Origin: Allomuricauda sp.
GTDB taxonomy: Bacteria > Bacteroidota > Bacteroidia > Flavobacteriales > Flavobacteriaceae
Direction: 5' to 3'
NCBI RefSeq assembly: GCF_013911645.1
Contig: NZ_JACESV010000002.1
Span: 930,001 to 994,000, forward strand
Length of the DNA stretch: 64,000 bases
Translations under genes and position numbers: made by a program
The notes under the pieces: model-generated
Database searches by the model: none
What the model was told of the DNA's origin: nothing
The model's input: the letters and a program-made list of their open reading frames with translations, nothing else
Part shown: piece after piece, positions 36,299 to 44,553 of the stretch
Position numbering within the stretch: position 1 is the first letter of the stretch
Layout of the letters: the number at the start of each line of letters is the position of its first letter

Positions 36299-37044
36299 CA
36301 AACTAATGATTTGTGTATTTGTGTTTTTTTAAACTTTCATGTTCCCAAAAAATGTGTACAAGAAAAAGTATGGTAATGGATAGTGTTCATACAATATATC
36401 CGAAAGGTAAATGTTGCAAAATATTTCTCAGAAAGGTGACGGCCAATATTTTTTCAATGTTTACTTGTTCCATTTAATTGCCGCCTCAAAATTTTGGCTT
36501 CTATTTGGGCCGTGCTCAAATTGGAACAAAAGAACGGGAAAAAACGCTATAGATAAAGTTCGGCAACGAATTCAAGATGTGTCATTGTCATGACAATCTT
36601 GCTTTTGCTCCCGTAGGGTCGCAAAAGAAAACTGAATAAAAAAGCGAACGAAGCAAAGCGCAGTGCTGCAAGCCCCAAATCCTTACCTTAACTAATACTA
36701 CTGAGCGAGGCAAAAGGGTATTTTGGAATCATTACCTCCGTCTGATTCGTTCATAACTTCACAAGGGTCACCATTGGTCCAATTTTGTTTTTACGTCAAA
36801 TTGCCTCAATTTTTTCGTCAAAATTTTCCAGTATTTATTGGGCTTCCCAAAGGCTTTACTGTAGATTTCGAAAAATCTTACTGTAGCACCTGATTTTGCA
36901 CAGTATTCCAAAATCAATTCAATTAACTGGTTTTCAATGTGTTGAAAACCCAAAAACAACCGTGATGGCGCAATTTGCGCATCACCCTCTTGCTATTCCC
37001 TACGTCCCGCAAGCGGGACCGAAAGAATACAGCATGATTGAAAA
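36299..37044. other. Gene-poor stretch of the island between abiEi and the EgtD fragment
   Basis: No confident gene. A 63-codon minus-strand frame (36768-36959, TTG start) reads like a helical protein tail (LTKKLRQFDVKTKLDQW) but no family was recognised, and a stop lies a few codons upstream. Near 36600-36670 runs AAGCGAACGAAGCAAAGCGCAGTGCTGC, typical of mobile-element gaps in Bacteroidota. An imperfect palindrome occupies 36962-36985. Confidence 0.5.
36962..36985. repeat. Near-perfect palindrome
   Basis: GTGATG-g-CGCAA-t-TTGCG-CATCAC pairs over 11 bases with a one-base bulge and a one-base loop. It stands in a gene-poor stretch; it could be a protein site or a transfer/nick site. Confidence 0.5.
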
Positions 37045-37416
37045 TCAGCTGCCCATTAATTTTATGTTGTTGGGTACGGACTTTTGGAAAGTCAAAAGAT
37101 GTTTTATCAAATGTCTCGATTTCTGTGCGTCCCCAGCACCCAATTCGATCAAATCGAAACCATCATTGTCTGGAGCAATAAGCTTCATGATTTCGCCACT
37201 ACGCTCCTTGAATATCTCAAGTTCACAATTGGTCAGGTAATATTCTGGCAGGGCCATTGTCTTTTGAAAGAGTTTATCCCCCTCACTGTTATAAAAGTAT
37301 TTTGATTCCAATCTTTTGGGCGATTGTCCCAACCCTTCCAGCACACTCGCCCTGAATGCATCTTGGAAGTTTGGCTCAACGGCCATATCGATAAATCGCT
37401 CTGTGGATGGATTCAT
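37045..37416 (-). pseudogene. Truncated EgtD-like (histidine N-alpha-methyltransferase family) gene
   Basis: A 123-codon frame matches only the N-terminal third of the roughly 320-residue SAM-dependent Methyltransf_33 (EgtD) family: LGQSPKRLESKYFYNSEGDKLF, LPEYYLTNCELEIF, and the SAM motif FDLIELGAGDAQKSRHL. After about residue 112 the similarity stops and the frame ends. The full protein would trimethylate histidine in ergothioneine synthesis; this product cannot be active because the substrate-binding part is missing. Confidence 0.7.
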
Positions 37417-37428
37417 GTTGCTTTGGTT

Positions 37429-38394
37429 TTAATAGGTAACGATCACAATTTTCCCACCCCCTGTGTTCTCCTCCATCAGCCTATGTGCGTCCGGCAACTC
37501 TTTCAGCTTAAAGGTCCGTTTTATCATTGGGGTGATTTCACCTTGCTCTATCTGTTGCAAGAACTCTTGGAAATGCTTTCCACCTACCCGGATCTGTCCA
37601 CTGTCATAACAGGTCAAATAAACGGATGCAGGAATAGCTTCCTTTGGTTCGAAATTCTCGAAACCCCATTTTTCGGAAAGCATATCGGTCATACATACAA
37701 TGCCTCCTTGCCTTACACAACGTAGGGAATCTTTTAGGGTTGTTGTGCCCACCAACTCCAAAACCTTGTCCACAGGGCGGCTCTCGGCGGTTGTCCCTTG
37801 CAATTTACCATTATCCAGCCAAACCTCATCGGAACCACTTTCCAAAAGCAAACTACGCTTTGCAGGATTTCTTGTAGTTGAGATGACATAAAGTCCATTA
37901 CGTTTTGCTATTTGGGCGGCGAGCAGTCCTACTGAGGAGGCGCCCCCTCTTATCAGGATGCGTTCCCCGGAATGAACATGTAGCGCATGGTGCAGGGAGC
38001 CATGGGCTGTTTGGAACATTTCCGGAAGTGCTCCAAGTATCTCCCAAGGCAAATGGCTTTTGAATACGGTCACCACAGTATGTGGAAGTACAACGTACTA
38101 GGCATAGCTACCATCGTAATCACGACCCATACCTTTCATAAATGCCGCGACTTTTTCTCCAGCTTTAAATACCATGGATGGATCAGAAACCACCTCTCCC
38201 ACACATTCAATCCCTAAGATTCTGGGAAACCTAACGTTGGGAGAATACCCTTTCCTGGTCATCAATTCCGATCTGTTCAGACCAAAGGCCTTTACATGGA
38301 TCAGGACCTCGCCTTTGTTGGGTATGGGCACTGGACGTTGCTCCCATCGAAGTACATTGGCGTCCCCTGGGCTATGGACAACAAGGGCGTACAT
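37429..38394 (-). pseudogene. Zinc-type alcohol dehydrogenase/quinone oxidoreductase with an in-frame TAG
   Basis: The complete MDR-family protein can be read from MYALVVHSPGD (38394) to TIVTY-like end at 37429 in one frame, except for a TAG at 38098-38100 between DGSYA and YVVLP. The position normally holds Glu (GSYAEYV), so one base change (GAG to TAG) explains it. N-terminal GroES-like part: RPVPIPNKGEVLIHVKAFGLNRSELMTR; Rossmann part: ILIRGGASSVGLLAAQIAK. Catalytic zinc ligands are not seen, fitting a quinone-oxidoreductase subgroup. No downstream restart would give a working enzyme. Confidence 0.8.
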
Positions 38395-38454
38395 GGTTTT
38401 GATGTCCTTATCCAACATCCTATATATTCGCTTTTTGATTATTTGGGGTCATTA

Positions 38455-38673
38455 TCAATACCCAGGCTTTTTATAAAGCGTTGAAAGATTCGGTCTTATT
38501 TCCCGATCATATACCTGTTCCATCCAGTCCGACTCGGGCACATCCGTGATCGCTATTGAAATGGCATTCTCGGATTTTCCTGCTTTATTGATCAACAGGT
38601 TTGTTATTTCCTTCGCAAGCTCAAACTTTACGGTCTCTGGAAGTGGATAGGTCTTGATTGTTATATGTGGCAT
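38455..38673 (-). CDS. pptA: 4-oxalocrotonate tautomerase family protein (PptA-like)
   Basis: A 72-residue tautomerase whose catalytic Pro1 follows the initiator Met (MPHITIKTYP). The ending LSTLYKKPGY and the NAISIAITDV segment closely resemble E. coli PptA (YdcE). The enzyme converts keto-enol tautomers of phenylpyruvate-like compounds; the natural substrate is unknown. It lies upstream of the broken oxidoreductase gene, on the same strand. Confidence 0.8.
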   Translation of the reverse strand: MPHITIKTYPLPETVKFELAKEITNLLINKAGKSENAISIAITDVPESDWMEQVYDREIRPNLSTLYKKPGY

Positions 38674-38811
38674 TCTAAAAAATTACATTAAAAACGTTTG
38701 ATACTGTATTAAACTCCCTTTAAGCTTTCATTGAAAAAAACAAGTAAGGTGTGGATAATTTGAACAGATGTAAAAACTAATGGTTTGTGTTTGGCGATGG
38801 CCATTTAAATA

Positions 38812-39558
38812 TTAAATGTCATTGACCTTCACGGCCTTTCCGTTGTCCTCCCTATAGGCTCGTTTGGTAACCTTCAGGTCTTTGAAATATCCAATTGTCC
38901 CAATATCCACATATAGCCCTACATAGCCTTTATTGTTCTTTCCCAACATCTTGTCCACAATAAAGGAGGAATGTTTCATATCGTTGATGAACATTTCTGC
39001 CGTATCCCCATTCACTTCGATCCTCATTGTTATCCATTCGTTAAGGGCCACCGGAGCTGAACCTTCGTACGTTCCCGCCGGGAAGTCATCCCGTAGGGTC
39101 TGAAACTTGTAATCGGGATATGAGAAATACTGTACGGCATGGTTTCTTGCATACTGGTTGTTGATCCTTCCCACTTTGGGACGCAGATAGATGGATTCAA
39201 AAGCGGAGTCATCCTCCTTTATCCTAAAATAAACCCCAATAAACCCTGCTGCGGGCGGGTACGGGGACGGATCTTGGATCTGGCTGTACATTTTCACCTC
39301 TATCGTGCCATTCTCGAAGTCGTCCAAGCCCAAAAGTCGGGCATAATGGTTTTCATCGACAGTTTCCTCCAATCTATCGGCATCGAATGGAAGTGCCTCC
39401 AGGTCGCGTTCGATCTTCAATACCTTTTTACCTTGGAATTTAATGATGGCCCCTGTCACATTGTGCAGTTCAAACTCTTGGTTTTTTAGCTTTAAGGTCT
39501 GCGAAACCGCTCCGATGGTCCATATACCTACAAAGAGTAATAGAATATACTTTTTCAT
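38812..39558 (-). CDS. Exported protein with a concanavalin-like fold (DUF1080-like)
   Basis: A 248-residue protein with a signal peptide (ILLLFVGIWTIGAVSQ). The body resembles laminin-G/concanavalin-like domains: ENGTIEVKMYSQ, AGFIGVYFRIKEDDSAFESIYLRP, ALNEWITMRIEVNGDTAEMFIND and GYVGLYVDIGTIGYFKDLKVTK. Such domains bind or cleave glycans but no catalytic residue is evident. It belongs to the island's minus-strand run between the DinB-like gene and the tautomerase. Confidence 0.65.
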   Translation of the reverse strand: MKKYILLLFVGIWTIGAVSQTLKLKNQEFELHNVTGAIIKFQGKKVLKIERDLEALPFDADRLEETVDENHYARLLGLDDFENGTIEVKMYSQIQDPSPYPPAAGFIGVYFRIKEDDSAFESIYLRPKVGRINNQYARNHAVQYFSYPDYKFQTLRDDFPAGTYEGSAPVALNEWITMRIEVNGDTAEMFINDMKHSSFIVDKMLGKNNKGYVGLYVDIGTIGYFKDLKVTKRAYREDNGKAVKVNDI

Positions 39559-39575
39559 GTTGTCCTTTCTTTCAG

Positions 39576-40106
39576 TTAAAATAATTTCTCGTTGGGAGGG
39601 GTTACCCCTGCAAGTCTCAGATAGATCGTGGTCTGTCCCCTGTGGTGGGTCTGGTGCTCGAAAAGTTTGGCCAATGCTTGGGCCTTTGTCATCTCAAAAC
39701 GTCCGAACAATTGAATGGTCTCGGACAGTTCACTCTCCTCCATTCCTCTGACTCCCTTGATAACGAAGTTATATCCTGCGGTTACCAATTGGGTGACATT
39801 TTCTTTGGACGTATCGGTGCTCTTTTCCGATTCTCCCATTCCAACGGGGCTTTCAATCCCTGTGGCCGCGGATGTAAATCCGTAATTGGCATCGGTAAGG
39901 TGCAGCATTTGTTGTGCAAAAGACCGAACATCGGGAGTTGCCTTGAAATCATATTTATCTGAAGGCATGGCCTCTAGATATTCCAAGGTATAGGCCTTGG
40001 CCCGTTCCCAATCCTTTACCATGGCATCGATGGCGGTTTGGGCCCGGCCAACAAATATGGCCCCGAATACAAGACTGAACAAACATACTATTGTCTTTGA
40101 TTTCAT
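39576..40106 (-). CDS. Exported DinB-like protein
   Basis: A 176-residue protein with a signal peptide (LFSLVFGAIFVGRAQ) followed by a four-helix DinB/YfiT-type bundle. The metal-binding His residues are visible in QQMLHLTDANYG (near residue 70) and KLFEHQTHHRGQTTIYLRLAG (near 150). Members include metal-dependent thiol transferases; the substrate is unknown. Export to the periplasm is common among Bacteroidota versions. Confidence 0.85.
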   Translation of the reverse strand: MKSKTIVCLFSLVFGAIFVGRAQTAIDAMVKDWERAKAYTLEYLEAMPSDKYDFKATPDVRSFAQQMLHLTDANYGFTSAATGIESPVGMGESEKSTDTSKENVTQLVTAGYNFVIKGVRGMEESELSETIQLFGRFEMTKAQALAKLFEHQTHHRGQTTIYLRLAGVTPPNEKLF

Positions 40107-40207
40107 GATCTAAAGTGTTACATATTAATAGGATACAAATATCCGACGCTTAACCGAAACCTACCCTTAAACTATTTTAAGAAATCCGGGGATGTAGGTG
40201 CAATGGG

Positions 40208-40792
40208 CTATTTTCTTTGCAGCATCTCCTTGCGCACCATGCTCAAAAATTCCGGGGTGATGCCCAGATAGGAGGCGATCTGGGTATTGGGCAGGCGATT
40301 GGCCAGTTTTGGATAGTGCTTTAAAAACGAAAGGTACCGCTCTTGTGCCGTGGAACTGATGGTATGGAACACCCTGTTTTGCAATTCCACATATTTTTCT
40401 TCCGTAATGACCTTGAAAATCTGATTGAGCTTTTGGATATTGTTGTACAGAAAATAGAGGTCCTGTTGCGCAATTTCGATAATCTCAGCCGATTCTATGG
40501 CCTGTATATTGGATACGCCCGGGCTTGTGTCATGAAAACTTTTGATGTCATAGATCCACTCGTTCGCCCCTGCAAACAGAATATTATGTTCCTTTCCATC
40601 TGCATCGGTGACATAGAGCCGTAAGATCCCTTTGACGACAAAAGTGTAATGGCGGCAGATATCGCCTGTTTTCATAATATGCTCCCGACGCTTCACCTTT
40701 CTATGGGTCACCCTGCTTTCTATGAGCTGTTTCTCATCCGCCGTAAAAGGAAGATACGTTTCAAAATGTGTTATGAGCGGTTTTGAGATCAA
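40208..40792 (-). CDS. Crp/Fnr family transcriptional regulator
   Basis: A 194-residue regulator with an N-terminal cyclic-nucleotide-binding-like beta roll (REHIMKTGDICRHYTFVVKGILRLYV) and a C-terminal winged helix (LPNTQIASYLGITPEFLSMVRKE). It has no Fnr-type Cys cluster. It probably senses a small ligand and controls its neighbours; the intended ligand is unknown. It is the first gene of the minus-strand metabolic run. Confidence 0.87.
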   Translation of the reverse strand: MISKPLITHFETYLPFTADEKQLIESRVTHRKVKRREHIMKTGDICRHYTFVVKGILRLYVTDADGKEHNILFAGANEWIYDIKSFHDTSPGVSNIQAIESAEIIEIAQQDLYFLYNNIQKLNQIFKVITEEKYVELQNRVFHTISSTAQERYLSFLKHYPKLANRLPNTQIASYLGITPEFLSMVRKEMLQRK

Positions 40793-41088
40793 TATGGGAG
40801 TATTACGGTTTTAGAGGAAAAGAACATCTTGATCAAAAGTATGGAGTTCTTTGGCCAAAACCAATTTCCAAGATTCCCTGATCGTCATATTTTTCAAGGT
40901 TGCATGCCATAGTTTTTAGAATGAACATTAACGTTCAATCACCAATAAATCAAAATTGTATAAGATTTTAAGCAGTAGGCTGCACCCTATTCCAATTTTA
41001 ATTAACGCTTATCTGCCTGAACGCTATAAAATCGGAACAGGAACCAAGTGCAGAAGTTTTGGTAAGATTGGGACAGTATAAAGGTGGT

Positions 41089-42303
41089 TTAGAAATTTAC
41101 CACACTTTGAAGTGCGTCATCGGTTTTTTTGTTCATGAAATTGGATTGGTACATCATTGTGGTGGTAATCGAAGAATGGCGGTAAAGTTGTTGTAGCAAC
41201 TGCACAGGGATATTGTCTCCAGCAATATTTCCAAAACTGTGCCTTGCAATGTGCATGGTGATTTTTTTGTTTATCTCCGCTTTGTCCGCAATAGTGCTCA
41301 TTTCATCATTAATTTTTCTAATGGCTAGCTTGGTTTTTTTCCAAAGTACCTTTTCGTCCTTTGAATTTACATATTTGAGATATGGAAAGATAAAATCATT
41401 GCTCCCTCCCTTTGTTTTTTGATGGGAGTCAATAATTTTCTTAGCCTTATCCGGGATTAACAACGAAACTATTTTGGAGTTTTTCTTCATTGTATAGTGC
41501 AAGCGACCATCATAAATATCGCTCCACTTCAATTGTAGGACATCCGAAGCCCTTATCCCTGCAAGATAAAAACTAAATAACCAGACATCCCTGGCATGTT
41601 TTTGACTTTCGGACAAGGAAGCTAAATTTTCAATTTTTTTTATTTCACTGGCATTTAGGCCCACTTTTTCCGTTTCAGGAAATTTAATGGCAATTTTGTC
41701 ATGCCCAAAAGGATATAGCTTTCTGTCAACAAGCCCCATTTTAATTCCCCTATTGTAAATGGTTCTAATTACCACAAGATTGTTGACTACCGATCTTTCG
41801 GAAACTTTACGCTCCGATTTTAGATAATTGATAAACCCTTTTAAAAAGCGTTCACTTATTTCTTTAAATGGAAGGGTCGAAGACCTGCTATATTTCTTTA
41901 GATGATTGATGCGTGCTTTGTCCGAAGAATGTTGACTTAATCTGTTGTTGTTTTCCAATTCATCCAAATGCTCTTGGGCAACTTGAAAAAAGTCTTTCTT
42001 ATTTAAGACAGATTCAATCTCTTCCTTGATTTGACTGGCAGAAATATCTTTGTTCTCCGCTTGCAACTTTAAAATAACCTTACCCGTTTCAGCAAGCTTT
42101 ATTTCCAAAAAGTTATTAAGGTGAGCGGAATTCGGATGAGATCTTTTGACTTGTCTTTTTTTGGCATCCCAGTATTTTGCATCGACATAGTGACCCAAAT
42201 AAATGTAGCTTGTTCTCCGATCTTTTGATATTCTGATGGCCAGAGGGTATTCTCCAAATTTATTTGGTTTTTTCCGGAGTACTATTTTTGTATTACTGGC
42301 CAT
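41089..42303 (-). CDS. Tyrosine recombinase (island integrase)
   Basis: A 404-residue phage-type integrase. The N-terminal arm-binding region (KKPNKFGEYPLAIRISKDRR) is followed by a SAM-like core-binding domain (about 105-200) and the catalytic domain with Arg in LAGIRASDVLQL, HIARHSF (His-x-x-Arg), HSSITTT and the nucleophile Tyr in MMYQSN. It lies 162 bases inside the right att repeat, typical for the enzyme that integrated the island. A doublet of GGTACAACA motifs in its upstream region may link integrase binding to autoregulation. Confidence 0.93.
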   Translation of the reverse strand: MASNTKIVLRKKPNKFGEYPLAIRISKDRRTSYIYLGHYVDAKYWDAKKRQVKRSHPNSAHLNNFLEIKLAETGKVILKLQAENKDISASQIKEEIESVLNKKDFFQVAQEHLDELENNNRLSQHSSDKARINHLKKYSRSSTLPFKEISERFLKGFINYLKSERKVSERSVVNNLVVIRTIYNRGIKMGLVDRKLYPFGHDKIAIKFPETEKVGLNASEIKKIENLASLSESQKHARDVWLFSFYLAGIRASDVLQLKWSDIYDGRLHYTMKKNSKIVSLLIPDKAKKIIDSHQKTKGGSNDFIFPYLKYVNSKDEKVLWKKTKLAIRKINDEMSTIADKAEINKKITMHIARHSFGNIAGDNIPVQLLQQLYRHSSITTTMMYQSNFMNKKTDDALQSVVNF

Positions 42304-42340
42304 TTACTTGATAATCTTGTAGTAAAGATAATACAAAGTT

Positions 42341-42360
42341 GGTACAACATAGGTACAACA
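42341..42360. promoter_or_regulatory. Candidate integrase arm sites, right end
   Basis: GGTACAACA repeats at 42341-42349 and 42352-42360, with the same TTGGTACAACATAGG context as the left doublet. They lie 38 bases upstream of the integrase start codon. Confidence 0.55.
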
Positions 42361-42465
42361 TTTCTTGGGTTTAATTGATTTTATTTGATATCAAACAAAA
42401 TAAAAAAATTGATAAACAATTGAAAATGAGTTAATAAGATATAAAATGACCTAAAACCGCTTGGC

Positions 42466-42569
42466 TTCAAAATCCAGTTCCTTCGGGAGTGGGGGTTCGA
42501 TTCCCCCCCAAGGTACAAAAAGGGATAAGCCGAGATTTACGTCTCGGCTTTTTTATTTTGGTACAACAT
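42466..42569. repeat. Right attachment repeat (attR)
   Basis: Carries the 3' half of tRNA-Leu(CAA), its terminator (hairpin 42529-42548, T run to 42554) and GGTACAACAT. It lacks the tRNA 5' half, so it is not a functional tRNA gene. Confidence 0.92.
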
Positions 42570-42570
42570 T

Positions 42571-42684
42571 GTCGGCAGAGTGTTTTTGATGCCCCTGAAA
42601 ATTGACAGCGCCTCCACCTACCATGAGCATCTAAAACCCGTGCTTGTTGGTCATTTTCAAAAAAAAGGTCAATATCCTCTCCAT
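42571..42684 (-). pseudogene. N-terminal fragment of a MNT-type nucleotidyltransferase
   Basis: From ATG at 42684 the frame reads MERILTFFLKMTNKHGF, a TAG, then MLMVGGGAVNFQGHQKHSAD and ends at the att junction. The segment GGGAVNF.G.Q..SAD matches the start of the polymerase-beta-type motif (GG...DxD) of small toxin-like nucleotidyltransferases of Bacteroidota. The DxD and everything after it are missing. The gene is both interrupted and cut at the edge of the att repeat. Confidence 0.6.
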
Positions 42685-42688
42685 TGCC

Positions 42689-42871
42689 TCATTTCCCGGT
42701 AGTAATATGTATGATGAATTTATTCTCGTCATGCTTGGCCTTAGTGGGAAATCGGTTAATGCGCTGCATCAGACCCAAGAAACTTTAAACGCGCTCCGTA
42801 GGGGTAAGTGCAAGAAAATCTCTTTCCTGTTCCGTATTGGCCTCATCTTTGGTTCGAAATTGAATTTGCAT
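42689..42871 (-). pseudogene. Partner gene of the nucleotidyltransferase, with a nonsense codon
   Basis: A 60-residue frame starts MQIQFRTKDEANTEQERDFL, has TAA in place of one residue after LTPTERV, then continues SFLGLMQRINRFPTKAKHDENK to TGA at 42689-42691, five bases before the next start. This small protein is usually encoded directly upstream of the nucleotidyltransferase, like an antitoxin. Recognition is from family memory. Confidence 0.5.
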
Positions 42872-43275
42872 ATGTTTAATTATTGCCGTTCTGGATTATA
42901 AAGATATTAGTTGACAAGAGCTATATTTTTTGAGGTTTGTTCTTCCAGAAGAAAACTTAACCGCTTTCCAAAAATCTAATCTTGCAACAGGCCCTTTTTG
43001 TGTTAAATGTCGCTGGTGTTGGGCATTCACTGCCCTCAATTATTTTTTGAACATTTTTTGTTAAAAAACTGTGAAAAAAAATTTAGTAAGAATCATACTT
43101 GTTGGATTTTTTTCTGAGCCCTTATTCTGCGTTTGCTCCGAAGGATTTTTGCATTTACAAAACATGAATGTTGATAAAAGTGTTAAGAACCTAATGGATG
43201 AAACTTAAAATTCAACAGAAGAAAATATGAATTTTACATTCAAGCTATTTTTTACAACTCCAAACCGTTTTCTTC
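42872..43275. other. Upstream region of nrdB, no gene seen
   Basis: An AT-rich stretch with no convincing gene or palindrome. TGTTAAAAAACTGTGAAAAA (near 43059) and CATACTTG (near 43095) are the only promoter-like hints. It presumably carries the nrdB-nrdA promoter. Confidence 0.4.
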
Positions 43276-44550
43276 ATGCAGATTACTCATATTACCAAGA
43301 GGGACTTTAGTACGCAAGAGTTTGATTTAAACAAGATTACGAATGCAATCTTGAAAGCCATGACAGCTGTGGAGCATGGCCAGATTACCGATGCGCAGAC
43401 CATTGCCAGTAACGTGAACAAGGTGTTATTGGAACGAAAAAGTCAGGATGAACATTATTTGCCTACCGTTGAAGAGGTACAGGATGTGGTGGAGAACGAA
43501 CTTATGAACAGTGAGTTCCATGATGCCGCAAAAGCCTACATTATTTATAGAAACAAAAGGGCACAAATGCGCGAATCGGATATTTTCGAGAAGCGTATCA
43601 ACCTGAAGCCTTACGAGTATCCCCAATTGTATGAGTATGTTCCGGCAATCCGACATTCGTATTGGATACATACCGAATTTAATTTCACCAGTGATATCCA
43701 AGATTTTAAATCTGGTTTGAACGAGGTGGAGCGTAGCGCCATAAAAAACACCATGCTTGCCATTTCCCAAATTGAGGTGGCAGTAAAAACATTCTGGGGC
43801 GACATATATCACCGTATGCCCAAACCGGAAATCGGTTCGGTAGGAGCAACATTTGCCGAAAGTGAAGTGCGTCACCACGATGCCTATTCACATTTATTGG
43901 AGATTTTGGGATTGAACCAGGAGTTTGAGAACCTGAAGAAGAAGCCGGTGATCATGAAGCGGGTGCAGTATTTGGAGACTGCCCTTAAAAATGCAAAAAG
44001 CGAGAACAACAAGGAGTATGCGGAATCCATCTTGCTGTTCTCCCTATTTATCGAACATGTATCCCTGTTTTCCCAGTTCTTGATCATCATGGCGTTCAAC
44101 AAGCATAAAAATGTGCTAAAAGGAATTTCCAATGTGGTAGAGGCTACCTCAAAAGAGGAGCAGATTCATGGCGATTTTGGAATAGATGTAATTAACATCA
44201 TCAAAAAAGAGCACCCAGAGTGGTTCGATGATGCTTATAAAGAGATGATTCAGGATATCTGCGAAAAAGCATTTGAGGCAGAAAGTAAAATAGTGGACTG
44301 GATCTTTGAAGAAGGTGAATTGGACTTTTTGCCAAAGAACTTGGTCAACGAATTCATCAAGAACAGATTCAATAACTCATTGGAGAGCATTGGGATTTCC
44401 AAAGTATTCGATGTCGATCAAAAACTATTGGAGCAGACCGAATGGTTCGATGACGAGATTATAGGAACAAAACACGGAGACTTTTTTGTAAAAAGATCTA
44501 TCAACTATAGCAAAAGAACACAAAGTATAACAAGCGACGACCTTTTTTAA
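43276..44550 (+). CDS. nrdB: Class I ribonucleotide reductase small subunit with N-terminal ATP-cone
   Basis: The radical-generating subunit for deoxynucleotide synthesis. Residues 1-100 form an ATP-cone (ITKRDFSTQEFDLNKITNAILKAM; AKAYIIYRNKRAQMRE), a dATP/ATP sensor normally on the large subunit. The core has the metal ligands ESEVRHHDAY (Glu197, His200, with Tyr204 in the radical-Tyr position), FIEHVSLFSQF and EEQIHGDFG. In Leeuwenhoekiella blandensis a small subunit of this kind was shown to self-associate upon dATP binding. The large subunit three bases downstream lacks an ATP-cone, consistent with regulation having moved to NrdB. Confidence 0.93.
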   Translation: MQITHITKRDFSTQEFDLNKITNAILKAMTAVEHGQITDAQTIASNVNKVLLERKSQDEHYLPTVEEVQDVVENELMNSEFHDAAKAYIIYRNKRAQMRESDIFEKRINLKPYEYPQLYEYVPAIRHSYWIHTEFNFTSDIQDFKSGLNEVERSAIKNTMLAISQIEVAVKTFWGDIYHRMPKPEIGSVGATFAESEVRHHDAYSHLLEILGLNQEFENLKKKPVIMKRVQYLETALKNAKSENNKEYAESILLFSLFIEHVSLFSQFLIIMAFNKHKNVLKGISNVVEATSKEEQIHGDFGIDVINIIKKEHPEWFDDAYKEMIQDICEKAFEAESKIVDWIFEEGELDFLPKNLVNEFIKNRFNNSLESIGISKVFDVDQKLLEQTEWFDDEIIGTKHGDFFVKRSINYSKRTQSITSDDLF

Positions 44551-44553
44551 ATT

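Larger units (their letters stand above)
30485..42569. mobile_element. Integrated genomic island in tRNA-Leu(CAA), about 12.1 kb
   Basis: The element is bounded by 103-104 base direct repeats (30485-30587 and 42466-42569) that contain the tRNA 3' half and terminator. A tyrosine recombinase (41089-42303) is next to the right repeat. The cargo is AbiE toxin-antitoxin, TOTE-type primase-helicase, several stress or metabolic genes and multiple broken genes; no relaxase or transfer genes were recognised. The repeats differ by only two changes, so the boundaries are well supported. Presence of pseudogenes and a truncated primase suggests it is decaying or a satellite. Confidence 0.9.

Noticed and set aside
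36411-36593. Plus-strand 60-residue frame in the island gap
   Set aside because: Low-complexity aromatic-rich reading with no start context or recognised similarity.
42466-42511. A second tRNA-Leu gene
   Set aside because: Only the anticodon loop onward is present; the acceptor 5' strand and D arm are missing, so it is an att remnant.
42644-42901. Plus-strand 85-residue frame
   Set aside because: The opposite strand reads as the broken nucleotidyltransferase pair, which explains the sequence better.
43000-43275. NrdR box or riboswitch upstream of nrdB
   Set aside because: No paired NrdR-like boxes or recognisable riboswitch fold could be seen by eye.
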